Below are positions 44,516-51,391 of a DNA stretch of 57,354 bases, in pieces. A program made the translations under genes and the position numbers. This DNA comes from an uncultured Clostridia bacterium (GTDB taxonomy: Bacteria; Bacillota; Clostridia; Lachnospirales; Anaerotignaceae). The notes under the pieces are model-generated. The model worked only from the letters and a program-made list of their open reading frames with translations. It was not told where the DNA came from and ran no database searches. Position 1 is the stretch's first letter. Every line of letters starts with the position of its first letter. The stretch lies in assembly GCA_910587735.1 (NCBI GenBank), contig CAJUNT010000016.1, positions 1 to 57,354 on the forward strand, in the 5' to 3' direction.

Positions 44516-45183
44516 TAGAAGCCTCCTTGTCCAAAATTCGACATCATTTCTGCAATACCATTTTTAATATCTTCTGCAATTTGTTCTTTGTTTTCCACAA
44601 CAGAAGGGCGTAAATACGGTCTTGGTGGTATATTTCTTTTAGCTGAACCATACTCATGCGCTGCACCATATGTAGCAATATCACTTGGCTTTTTATTTTT
44701 TCTGTTTTTGTTTTGTTTCTTTTCTCCATTTTTTCCTCTTGCTACACCAATATAAACATTACCTTTTTCAATTTCTTTTGTGTCCATTGTAATTGCCCGC
44801 CTTAATGCTCCTGTATCTACTAAAGGGCTGTCATCTCCTGTACCGCTTGATTGAAATTGCTTTTCTCCTCCAAATACTTTTGCGTTTCTGCCATATTGAT
44901 TTAAAAACCGTTTTCCAGAATTTGTAATATTGATACGTACTTGCCCATTTCCATTGATATGAAATGCTGCGCTTTTGCTCAAAAATTTTGCTCTTACACT
45001 TTGAGGGCTTAACACTTTCCACGCTGGATATTCTCCCACACTTGGCTGATAATTTCCCAATTTCGATTTTGCTGTGCCCATAATTCTAGCGCCTGCTTGT
45101 TTTAAACCATTTTGAGCACCCTTTTGTATGACTTCCTCTATATTTGTGATTGTTTTGATTAACCTTTCAAAATCACTCATCAT
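44515..45183 (-). CDS. Phage virion morphogenesis/HK97 gp10-like protein
   Basis: About 222 residues: DFERLIKTITNIEEVIQKGA and ITMDTKEIEKGNVYIGVARG, then YGAAHEYGSAKRNIPPRPYLRPSV, the last being the hallmark of gp10/gpG-type neck proteins. The start is one of two adjacent ATGs (45183 or 45180) overlapping the upstream stop as ATGATGA. Role: tail completion or head-tail joining. Confidence 0.78.
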   Translation of the reverse strand: MMSDFERLIKTITNIEEVIQKGAQNGLKQAGARIMGTAKSKLGNYQPSVGEYPAWKVLSPQSVRAKFLSKSAAFHINGNGQVRINITNSGKRFLNQYGRNAKVFGGEKQFQSSGTGDDSPLVDTGALRRAITMDTKEIEKGNVYIGVARGKNGEKKQNKNRKNKKPSDIATYGAAHEYGSAKRNIPPRPYLRPSVVENKEQIAEDIKNGIAEMMSNFGQGGF

Positions 45184-45581
45184 AGCACCTTCTTTGCCTT
45201 GTACTGTCTGCACAAAAATGTTTCACCCATCACAACAGGCAATATTTCAAATACAATATATTCTTGTTTTTGATATAACACTCTGTCGCCAGTATGTACA
45301 TTACTTTGTTCTGCTATTTCTACAAACTCAAAATATTCTTCTGCATTGTTTCCTAATTCCATATTGTTTGAAATTTCTCCAGCTGCACCTTTTTCAGATG
45401 CTAGTGTCATAGGAATGACTTTGATTGTACTTTCTGTTACATTGTCATTTTCCCCCATGTCACAAATACCAAGCTGTTCTGTATCTCCTGTTTTTTGTAT
45501 CAATGTGATTTCTATTTCGCAACCCATTTTTTGAAATGTTTGTAGTTTTTTCAATACCACTTTTGCAATATCTGCTTTCAT
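45180..45581 (-). CDS. Putative head-tail joining (head closure) protein
   Basis: A 133-residue protein; the C-terminal beta-type region (VHTGDRVLYQKQEYIVFEIL) resembles head closure proteins, and the start has an amphipathic helix. GGAGG lies 9 bases before ATG 45581, which overlaps the previous stop (TGATG). Function inferred from size and position. Confidence 0.5.
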   Translation of the reverse strand: MKADIAKVVLKKLQTFQKMGCEIEITLIQKTGDTEQLGICDMGENDNVTESTIKVIPMTLASEKGAAGEISNNMELGNNAEEYFEFVEIAEQSNVHTGDRVLYQKQEYIVFEILPVVMGETFLCRQYKAKKVL

Positions 45582-46141
45582 CAACACCAGCCTCCTATTG
45601 CATTTTTATTCAGTAAATGAAAAAAAGGTTGTTTTTTATTTTTTGCCAAATCAATTAACATTTCTCTACCATTTTTACCATTTTCAAATGTCAGTTCCAG
45701 CCCTCTCCCTAATTTCATTGTTTTTAAATCACCATTTGCAATATTTTGTTCTGTCATTTCTAATACTTTTTTCTCCAATAAATCACCATAACAAAAGCTG
45801 TAAAATAAATACAGTTCACTTTCTGGTATTTCTGTTATTTTTCTATCTGCATAGTATAAAAATGAAATTGTTCCATAAAAACCATTTTTCAAAACAATGC
45901 AATTTTCCACAATATCATATTTTTCAAGTCCTTTATACCATGTTTGATAATCTTCAGGAAGGGCATATATTTTTTGTTTTTCAACAATATCTACATCACA
46001 TTGTCTTATAATAGGCTTTTTTCTAGAATACAATTTCAATGCATTGCAAACACTGTTTTGTATTTCTTTTTCTGTAAAAAAATATGGTTTTTCATTATCT
46101 TTGCTGTATTGTCTAAATTCCTTTATAAAATTTTTCATCAT
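45581..46141 (-). CDS. Putative head-tail adaptor protein
   Basis: A 186-residue protein: FTEKEIQNSVCNALKLYSRKK and MLIDLAKNKKQPFFHLLNKN. No family is clearly recognised. It sits immediately after the terminase-associated small gene and before other connectors, in the position of gp6-like adaptors. Two adjacent ATGs (46141, 46138) are possible starts. Confidence 0.45.
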   Translation of the reverse strand: MMKNFIKEFRQYSKDNEKPYFFTEKEIQNSVCNALKLYSRKKPIIRQCDVDIVEKQKIYALPEDYQTWYKGLEKYDIVENCIVLKNGFYGTISFLYYADRKITEIPESELYLFYSFCYGDLLEKKVLEMTEQNIANGDLKTMKLGRGLELTFENGKNGREMLIDLAKNKKQPFFHLLNKNAIGGWC

Positions 46142-46281
46142 GTTTCGTCTGCCTTTTGCTCTGTATTTTGCCCAATATTTTGTTCTGTATCTGTATTTTG
46201 TTCTGTTGCTTGATACAGTTCACAAGGATATAGCATTTCTCCTGTAATATTGTGTTTTTGATATCCTTTTGTTATGTTCAT
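46138..46281 (-). CDS. Small Gln/Asn/Thr-rich protein
   Basis: A 47-residue protein, MNITKGYQKHNITGEMLYPC followed by repeats of the type TEQNTDTEQNIGQNTEQ. GGAG lies 9 bases upstream of the ATG and its stop overlaps the next start (ATGATGA), which supports translation. Function unknown. Confidence 0.6.
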   Translation of the reverse strand: MNITKGYQKHNITGEMLYPCELYQATEQNTDTEQNIGQNTEQKADET

Positions 46282-46298
46282 GTTATAACGCTCCTTTT

Positions 46299-47762
46299 TT
46301 AAAATAACTTAAATGCTTTCATAGGACTTGCTACTGGCTTCATTCTGCCCTTCACATCTCCGTTTATCATTTCTACAAATCCCGTTAACGCATCTGGTGC
46401 ATCATCATGTGCATTTTTTCCTTTTCTTTGATAAGTGCTAATTGCTTTATAAAATGCTTTATATTTTTTCTCCCAGCCTTCTGGTAATATCACTTGTTCC
46501 ATGACATTTGTTGCATTCACAAGTATTCTTGTATTTTTGTTTTTGTTTTGATGAAACCATGTAATATTGCATTTTCTATATTTTAATTTTTTTAATTCTC
46601 TTTCCACATTTCTGGCAAAACCCCTGCCCCCGTTGTTGCTTTCTATTAAACAATCTCTTGTTTGTAATAGTGATAAAAGTCTTGCTGTTTCTGGCTCTGT
46701 TATCTCCATAGGTTTATCTGTATAATATATTCCTGTAATATAACCATACCGTCCAATCACACCGCCCATTACTGCACATAAATAATCATTTCCTTCATCA
46801 GCTGTATCAATATAAGCAATTTGTTTTTCAAATAAATCACTGTCTATGACATCATAAGTTTTGAATTTTCCATATAATGCTCCTTTGATATCAATAGGTT
46901 GTTGCATATAGTTAGCAAGCCAAATAGACTTATCAAGTGTTTCTTTTTTTCTAATTAAATCCTCGGTAGGGTATAAACTTTCACAAATACTTTTATCATA
47001 TTTATCCAGTGCTGCTAATTGTAATACATAACATCTTTCGGGATATTCTGTTATCATTTTTCCCGCTAAATCGTCTGTAGCCCATCTTGTTTGTATGATA
47101 ATTTGTAATGCATTTGGTAACATTCTGGAAGTCAGCGTATTTTTGTAAAAATCAAAATGTCCCTGTTTTACTTTTTCGTTGACTGCTTCTTCTGCATTTT
47201 TAATTGGGTCATCTACAATAATAATATTTCCCCTCATACCTGTTAATTTTCCAGTAAATGATGTGCCTAAATAACTCATATAAGCATTTTTTAATGCCCA
47301 TTTATCTGCTGCACCATCTCCCTCTTTTATTTTGAGTTCTGGGAAAAAGCTAACAGGTACAAAGTCATGATATTCTTCCAACTGTATGGTATTTCTAACC
47401 GTTTTAGAAAATGATATCGCTAAATCTTGTCCATAACTTATGGTTATCACTTGGTTTTTATTGTTTTTACCCAATACCCATGTTGCAAATAAACTAGCTG
47501 TATAACTTTTTCCAAATCCAGGAGGTAAATTTAATATTAGTATGTCATAAGGCTTATTTGTTTTGTTGTTTATGATTTTTCTTTCATACATTTTTTGTAA
47601 TGTATCACAAACAATAGTCTGATATGTTCTTTCTTCTTTAAAAAAATCGCTGTTAATGAGATTGCAGTATTGTCTAAAATGTTCTCTGCCTTTTTCAATA
47701 TCCCTATCCCTTTGTGTTTTTTCACCATTTGAAACACTTTTAAATTCTTCTAAAAAACCCAT
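46299..47762 (-). CDS. terL: Terminase large subunit
   Basis: A 487-residue packaging motor: Walker A LPPGFGKSYTASLF (about 79-92), Walker B NIIIVDDPIKNAEE (about 179-192) and a C-terminal nuclease region starting QIAYIDTADEGNDYL with ARNVERELKKLKYR. It cuts and pumps DNA into the prohead. It starts 2 bases after the stop of the preceding HTH gene. Confidence 0.9.
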   Translation of the reverse strand: MGFLEEFKSVSNGEKTQRDRDIEKGREHFRQYCNLINSDFFKEERTYQTIVCDTLQKMYERKIINNKTNKPYDILILNLPPGFGKSYTASLFATWVLGKNNKNQVITISYGQDLAISFSKTVRNTIQLEEYHDFVPVSFFPELKIKEGDGAADKWALKNAYMSYLGTSFTGKLTGMRGNIIIVDDPIKNAEEAVNEKVKQGHFDFYKNTLTSRMLPNALQIIIQTRWATDDLAGKMITEYPERCYVLQLAALDKYDKSICESLYPTEDLIRKKETLDKSIWLANYMQQPIDIKGALYGKFKTYDVIDSDLFEKQIAYIDTADEGNDYLCAVMGGVIGRYGYITGIYYTDKPMEITEPETARLLSLLQTRDCLIESNNGGRGFARNVERELKKLKYRKCNITWFHQNKNKNTRILVNATNVMEQVILPEGWEKKYKAFYKAISTYQRKGKNAHDDAPDALTGFVEMINGDVKGRMKPVASPMKAFKLF

Positions 47763-47764
47763 TT

Positions 47765-48052
47765 TTAATGTCTCTCCCTGCTCAATATTCTGGCAGCAAC
47801 ATCATGTTCCCTTTTAATACTTTCCCCGTTAATACAATGGTATCTTTCTGTCCTGTTTTGCCTGTCCCATTGTTCTTGATATTCTTTTCTCTTTTGACTG
47901 TTTGCTTTTTTCCTTTTTTCTTTTTCTTGCTTGTATTCAGGCAATTTTTTCAAATAACGATATATGCTTTTTTCACTTTTTAATAACATTATACTGATTT
48001 CTCTAATGCTTTTTTTTCCATAAAAAAAAGAGCTTTTACTCGCTCCTGCCAC
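47765..48052 (-). CDS. Small HTH-like protein, possible terminase-associated
   Basis: A 95-residue basic protein: KKSIREISIMLLKSEKSIYR looks like a resolvase-type helix-turn-helix, followed by a Lys/Arg/Gln-rich helix (KQEKEKRKKANSQKRKEYQE). It lies directly before terL, where small terminase or DNA-binding partners occur. No family recognised. Confidence 0.55.
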   Translation of the reverse strand: MAGASKSSFFYGKKSIREISIMLLKSEKSIYRYLKKLPEYKQEKEKRKKANSQKRKEYQEQWDRQNRTERYHCINGESIKREHDVAARILSRERH

Positions 48053-48187
48053 ATTTTATCACTTCCTCATTAGTGAACATATTTGATGAATATGATACCT
48101 TTTACTTTTTTGTCCATTTTTTGTCGGATTATTTTTGGACGTAGTAATATTACTGACATAAGACATTGGAAGTCTTTCTATAAATAA

Positions 48188-48709
48188 TTATTTTTCTGTT
48201 TCTTTTTCTATATCGTCTGCTATTTTGATAATCTCTTTTGCTACTTCTGGGTGATTTTTTCCAATCTCCTCATATACTTGTTGTTTTAATTTTTTTAATG
48301 CTGTATGTACTGCTCCTGCTTCTTTTCTTGCATGAAGCTTTAATCTTTCATTCTGTACTTGTGCCCTTTGCAATGTTGCAATAGAGCGTGCGGCTTCTAT
48401 TTTTTCCTTTTGTTTTATATTTTCATTTATCAATACTTGCATAATCATTTGACTGATAAGTGCATTGTTTGCTTCGTGTAGTTCTGTAGTAGGTCTTTCT
48501 GTATTATCTTCTGCCAATAACTGTGCATATTCCTTTGCTAATCTCACACTTTCAAATTTTTGCAAAAAAGGTTTTCCATATCTGTGTATGCTTGTTTTGG
48601 ATATGTTGTGTCCCATTCCTTTTAAATATTTTGCAATTTCTTCATAAGTGTGCCCCTCAAGAAGCCTGTTTTCCACTTCTTTTCTTATCACTTCTGGCAG
48701 TTTATCCAC
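48188..48709 (-). CDS. Mu gp27-like protein (DUF3486), putative small terminase
   Basis: A 173-residue protein, MDKLPEVIRKEVENRLLEGH, then TYEEIAKYLKGMGHNISKTS and IHRYGKPF: the N-terminal HTH typical of DUF3486/Mu Gp27, and a long helical C-terminal part (IEAARSIATLQRAQVQNERL). In Mu-like phages this product is thought to be the small terminase or packaging factor. A 135-base gap with no gene separates it from the next gene. Confidence 0.82.
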   Translation of the reverse strand: MDKLPEVIRKEVENRLLEGHTYEEIAKYLKGMGHNISKTSIHRYGKPFLQKFESVRLAKEYAQLLAEDNTERPTTELHEANNALISQMIMQVLINENIKQKEKIEAARSIATLQRAQVQNERLKLHARKEAGAVHTALKKLKQQVYEEIGKNHPEVAKEIIKIADDIEKETEK

Positions 48710-48818
48710 TTTTCCATGACTTCTATTTTTTTCTGTCGATATTACATTCTCCCCCTTCCCTTCGTTTTTCTCTATTTTTACTATAACATATTTTTTGTGA
48801 CAAGTCCTTCAAAAACTG

Positions 48819-49064
48819 TCAAAACTTTTTTTCTTTGTACTTTTTTATCATTCTGTATATTGTTCTTTCAGAAATACAATATTTTTCTGCTAATTCCTTT
48901 ATATTTTCTCCTGTAAATTCTTCTAATATCTTTTTATATTTTTCTCTTTTTTGTAATTCTTTCTCTTTTGGAATATAAATATTACTCCCTCCAAATACAT
49001 GAGATAACATTGTTAAATTCTCCATTCCAATCAATTCTGCATATTCTTTGTATTTTTGTTTCAT
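48819..49064 (-). CDS. Mor-type transcriptional activator
   Basis: An 81-residue protein: LTMLSHVFGGSNIYIPKEKE, then ILEEFTGENIKELAEKYCIS and ERTIYRMIKKYKEK. The FGGSxIYIPK stretch followed by a C-terminal HTH is the signature of Mor/C of Mu, which activate middle or late promoters. It lies at the boundary between early genes and the terminase/head operon, the expected place for a late gene activator. Confidence 0.87.
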   Translation of the reverse strand: MKQKYKEYAELIGMENLTMLSHVFGGSNIYIPKEKELQKREKYKKILEEFTGENIKELAEKYCISERTIYRMIKKYKEKKF

Positions 49065-49176
49065 AGAATTTCTCCTTTTTTGTCTTTTATACTATTATAT
49101 CATATTATTACAAAGTCTAATATCAAAACAAAAAATAAAGTTTTTTACATTTTTTAAAAAAATTTTCATTTTGCTA

Positions 49177-49205
49177 TTGACAAATTATACTATTGATAGT
49201 ATAAT
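49177..49205 (+). promoter_or_regulatory. Consensus promoter with palindromic operator for small plus-strand genes
   Basis: TTGACA (49177-49182), 17-base spacer, TATAAT (49200-49205). A perfect 10-bp palindrome ATTATACTAT TG ATAGTATAAT (49184-49205) covers the spacer and -10 box. Confidence 0.85.
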
Positions 49206-49262
49206 AGTGTTCAGAAAGGGGGAATGAAGTAAAAAAATACAAAAAGAAAGGAGGGAAAAAGG

Positions 49263-49385
49263 GTGGAGAAATTAGTAGAAAAAATAAAAGAGCTCAAAAA
49301 AGTGATAGCAGCACTCATTGAGCTCATGTTAGAATTAAGCACTCTCATAGCCGTTATTAAAATGGTTATAGACAGCATATTCTAA
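49263..49385 (+). CDS. 40-residue amphipathic/membrane peptide
   Basis: GTG start with GGAGGG seven bases upstream; MEKLVEKIKELKKVIAALIE then LMLELSTLIAVIKMVIDSIF. A charged N-terminal helix leads to a hydrophobic C-terminal helix. It is the first gene behind a strong plus-strand promoter in the prophage, against the lytic genes, so likely lysogeny-expressed. Function unknown; superinfection exclusion or toxin-like activity are possibilities. Confidence 0.65.
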   Translation: MEKLVEKIKELKKVIAALIELMLELSTLIAVIKMVIDSIF

Positions 49386-49392
49386 TACCTAC

Positions 49393-49410
49393 GGGAGGGG
49401 AAACCCTCCC
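49393..49410 (+). other. GAAA-tetraloop hairpin between small genes
   Basis: GGGAGGG GAAA CCCTCCC forms a perfect 7-bp stem with a GNRA-type loop. No T-run follows, so it may be an RNA stabiliser or processing element rather than a terminator. Confidence 0.7.
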
Positions 49411-49451
49411 ATCTACTAACATATTATATCATAAAACCACTCTTAAATACA

Positions 49452-49562
49452 ATGAAAAATTCTACAAAATCTTTAATTATTGCACTTTTAGAACTTGCTT
49501 TTGAAATTGCCAAGTTAATTGTAGTTGTTGTAGGTCTTTACCTTATCATATTTCATAAATAG
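49452..49562 (+). CDS. 36-residue single-span membrane peptide
   Basis: MKNSTKSLIIALLELAFEIA followed by KLIVVVVGLYLIIFHK. One long hydrophobic helix with basic ends. It ends at an AGGAG that serves the following gene, indicating coupled translation. No strong ribosome site precedes its own ATG. Unknown function; same unit as the preceding 40-residue peptide. Confidence 0.5.
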   Translation: MKNSTKSLIIALLELAFEIAKLIVVVVGLYLIIFHK

Positions 49563-49574
49563 GAGATGATTTAC

Positions 49575-49787
49575 TTGCAAACAAAGACAAAACAAGCAAA
49601 TCCACAAACAGAAGCCAACAAAAAATGGCAAGAAAAAAATAGAGAAAAAGCAAAATATTTGCGTAACCGTTCTACTACAAGAAGTTTTATTAAAAATCAA
49701 GCAACATTAGAGGATATAAAAGAATTGCAACAACTCATACAAATAAGAATAGAATTTCTTGCCTCTGCATCAGAACAAACACAATAA
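49575..49787 (+). CDS. Small basic phage protein (RHH-like), unknown
   Basis: About 70 residues: QTKTKQANPQTEANKKWQEK then NREKAKYLRNRSTTRSFIKN and a C-terminal helix EDIKELQQLIQIRIEF. A TTG at 49575 is 9 bases after AGGAG; the ATG at 49566 abuts the site, so the TTG is preferred. The pattern is of short DNA-binding-type proteins common in Bacillota mobile elements. A convergent terminator follows. Confidence 0.6.
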   Translation: MQTKTKQANPQTEANKKWQEKNREKAKYLRNRSTTRSFIKNQATLEDIKELQQLIQIRIEFLASASEQTQ

Positions 49788-49798
49788 TATAGAAACAA

Positions 49799-49837
49799 TA
49801 AAAGAGGGTTTTTTACTACCCTCTTTTATCTTTTTCC
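49799..49837. terminator. Convergent terminator between small plus-strand genes and gemA
   Basis: AAAAGAGGG / CCCTCTTTT (stem 49800-49808 and 49819-49827) with T-rich DNA on both sides; it overlaps the last codons of gemA. Confidence 0.8.
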
Positions 49838-50184
49838 CATATACTTTTTAATCCTTCAATCAGTTTTGCTGCCTGTTTACTTGTCAGCCAATTTACATTA
49901 GAAATAGCGTATTGCTTTTCTATAAATTGATTTAATGCTTTTTCTTCCCAACCTAAACATTGTGTAAGTCCCTTGACATAATTTAATTGCTTTTCTGTAA
50001 TGCGTCCCTTTGCTGTCTGCTTTTTTTGCTGTAAGCCATCTATCAATATTTTTGCTTCTTGTGTTGTGACTTCTGCAATACTTTGTTTTCCCGTTTGTGC
50101 CTCCACATAACTATGTAATAATTCTCCGTCCATACCTTTTTGTTTTGCTAATACAAATAATAATTTTCTTTGCTTTTCTGTCAT
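49816..50184 (-). CDS. GemA/Mu gp16-like protein (DUF1018)
   Basis: A 122-residue protein: MTEKQRKLLFVLAKQKGMDG at the N-terminus and ITEKQLNYVKGLTQCLGWEE in the middle, two similar helical repeats, then WLTSKQAAKLIEGLKSIWEK. This repeated EKQ...LAKxxGM/LGW layout is typical of GemA regulatory proteins of Mu-like phages. It is the last early gene, downstream of MuB. Confidence 0.82.
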   Translation of the reverse strand: MTEKQRKLLFVLAKQKGMDGELLHSYVEAQTGKQSIAEVTTQEAKILIDGLQQKKQTAKGRITEKQLNYVKGLTQCLGWEEKALNQFIEKQYAISNVNWLTSKQAAKLIEGLKSIWEKDKRG

Positions 50185-50216
50185 AATTTTTACACTTTTT
50201 TATCATTTTTATTTTT

Positions 50217-50393
50217 TCACACTTTTAACAATTTCTTTTTTTCTCTATATCGTTTACTGTAAGCCCTTTTTTCTTCTTTGTGTTTTTGATAATAAAGCCT
50301 TTGTCTTTCTCGCTCTTTCGGTAAAATATCTGCAATACAATCATCAAATTTACACTCAAAACAATTTTCGTCACACATTGGAACTCTTTTCAT
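50217..50393 (-). CDS. Small cysteine-cluster protein
   Basis: A 58-residue protein: MKRVPMCDENCFECKFDDCI carries four cysteines in CxxxCxxCxxxxC spacing (possible zinc site), followed by a very basic C-terminus (KERERQRLYYQKHKEEKRAY). This resembles small DNA/RNA-binding phage proteins. It lies between MuB (23 bases after its stop) and gemA, same orientation. The ribosome site is AGGAGAATGATTC-like. Confidence 0.65.
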   Translation of the reverse strand: MKRVPMCDENCFECKFDDCIADILPKERERQRLYYQKHKEEKRAYSKRYREKKKLLKV

Positions 50394-50416
50394 ATTGAAT
50401 CATTCTCCTTTTATTT

Positions 50417-51316
50417 TTATGCTCTAACATTCATATCTTTTGCTACTCTTGCAATACTTCTACTATCTGTTTTTCCAAATATCGCCGCTGTATTGACAAA
50501 TACATTTACAGCACCCCTAATACCGTAATTTGTTTTACTAATTTCAAACAATATATCAAGTGCTTTTTCTTCCAGTTCACTTCCTTCAAAAAGCAAAGCA
50601 ATATCTTCTTTTGTAATACTGTTTGTCATAATGTGTTCATTGTATGCTATTCTGCTGTAGAGCTGTGCATAGGACGCTTGTCCGCTTCCTCTCATTTTTA
50701 AATAAATTTCTTCATTTCCTACAAAAGCAATGCCAATACCACTTTCATCACTCATACATCTCAAATGATTTATGACTCTTACTGTTAAATGCTGTGCCTC
50801 ATCTATAATCAGCACTTTGTTGCTTCCTTTTAATTTTGCGATTGCTTCTCCATATATTTTTCTTGCTACTTTTTCTTTTATTCTTAATTGTTCTGCAATT
50901 AACTCATTGACTCCCGTAATACTTGCAAAACAAGGGGATACCGTTATCACCATTGCACTATCTGGGTGATTTTTTTGATATTGTTTTACAGCCATTGTTT
51001 TGCCAACTCCTGCATCACCATAAGCAACAGCTATTTTCCCTTGTATATGGCAATATTCTATCAATTTATATACTTTGTTGCTGATACTTGTTTTTTTATA
51101 ATCTGGTGCTTTTGGAGCAATATCTTTTTGTGCTTTCAGTTCAAAAAACTGTTCTATTTTTGGTATAATAATGTGGGGAGCTTTATATGTTCCCCCTAAA
51201 AACTGGCTTAATTGAGGATTCGATATGTCTAGTTCTTTTGCAATTTCTGTCTGTGTTTTCCCTGTTGTTTCTTTGTATTGCAATAACATTTGTATTGCTT
51301 GTTGTTCTTCTATCAT
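50417..51316 (-). CDS. MuB-like transposition ATPase
   Basis: A 299-residue AAA+ protein. N-terminal HTH (TQTEIAKELDISNPQLSQFL, 21-40), Walker A GDAGVGKT (100-107), Walker B VLIIDEAQH (168-176) and a sensor region FVGNEEIYLKMRG. MuB binds target DNA non-specifically, activates MuA and gives target immunity. It follows the transposase gene; array E lies between them. Confidence 0.93.
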   Translation of the reverse strand: MIEEQQAIQMLLQYKETTGKTQTEIAKELDISNPQLSQFLGGTYKAPHIIIPKIEQFFELKAQKDIAPKAPDYKKTSISNKVYKLIEYCHIQGKIAVAYGDAGVGKTMAVKQYQKNHPDSAMVITVSPCFASITGVNELIAEQLRIKEKVARKIYGEAIAKLKGSNKVLIIDEAQHLTVRVINHLRCMSDESGIGIAFVGNEEIYLKMRGSGQASYAQLYSRIAYNEHIMTNSITKEDIALLFEGSELEEKALDILFEISKTNYGIRGAVNVFVNTAAIFGKTDSRSIARVAKDMNVRA

Positions 51317-51339
51317 GTTCCACCAGCCCCCTTATCACT

Positions 51340-51391
51340 ATTTTGAAATGATTTTAAAATGCTTTTAAAAGACTTTTAAACATATTTTAAA
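51340..51391. repeat. 11-bp periodic array E
   Basis: Five units at 51340 (TTTTGAAA), 51351, 51362 (both TTTTAAAA), 51373 (TTTTAAAC) and 51384 (TTTTAAAA), exactly 11 bases apart, between the muA stop and muB start. Confidence 0.85.
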
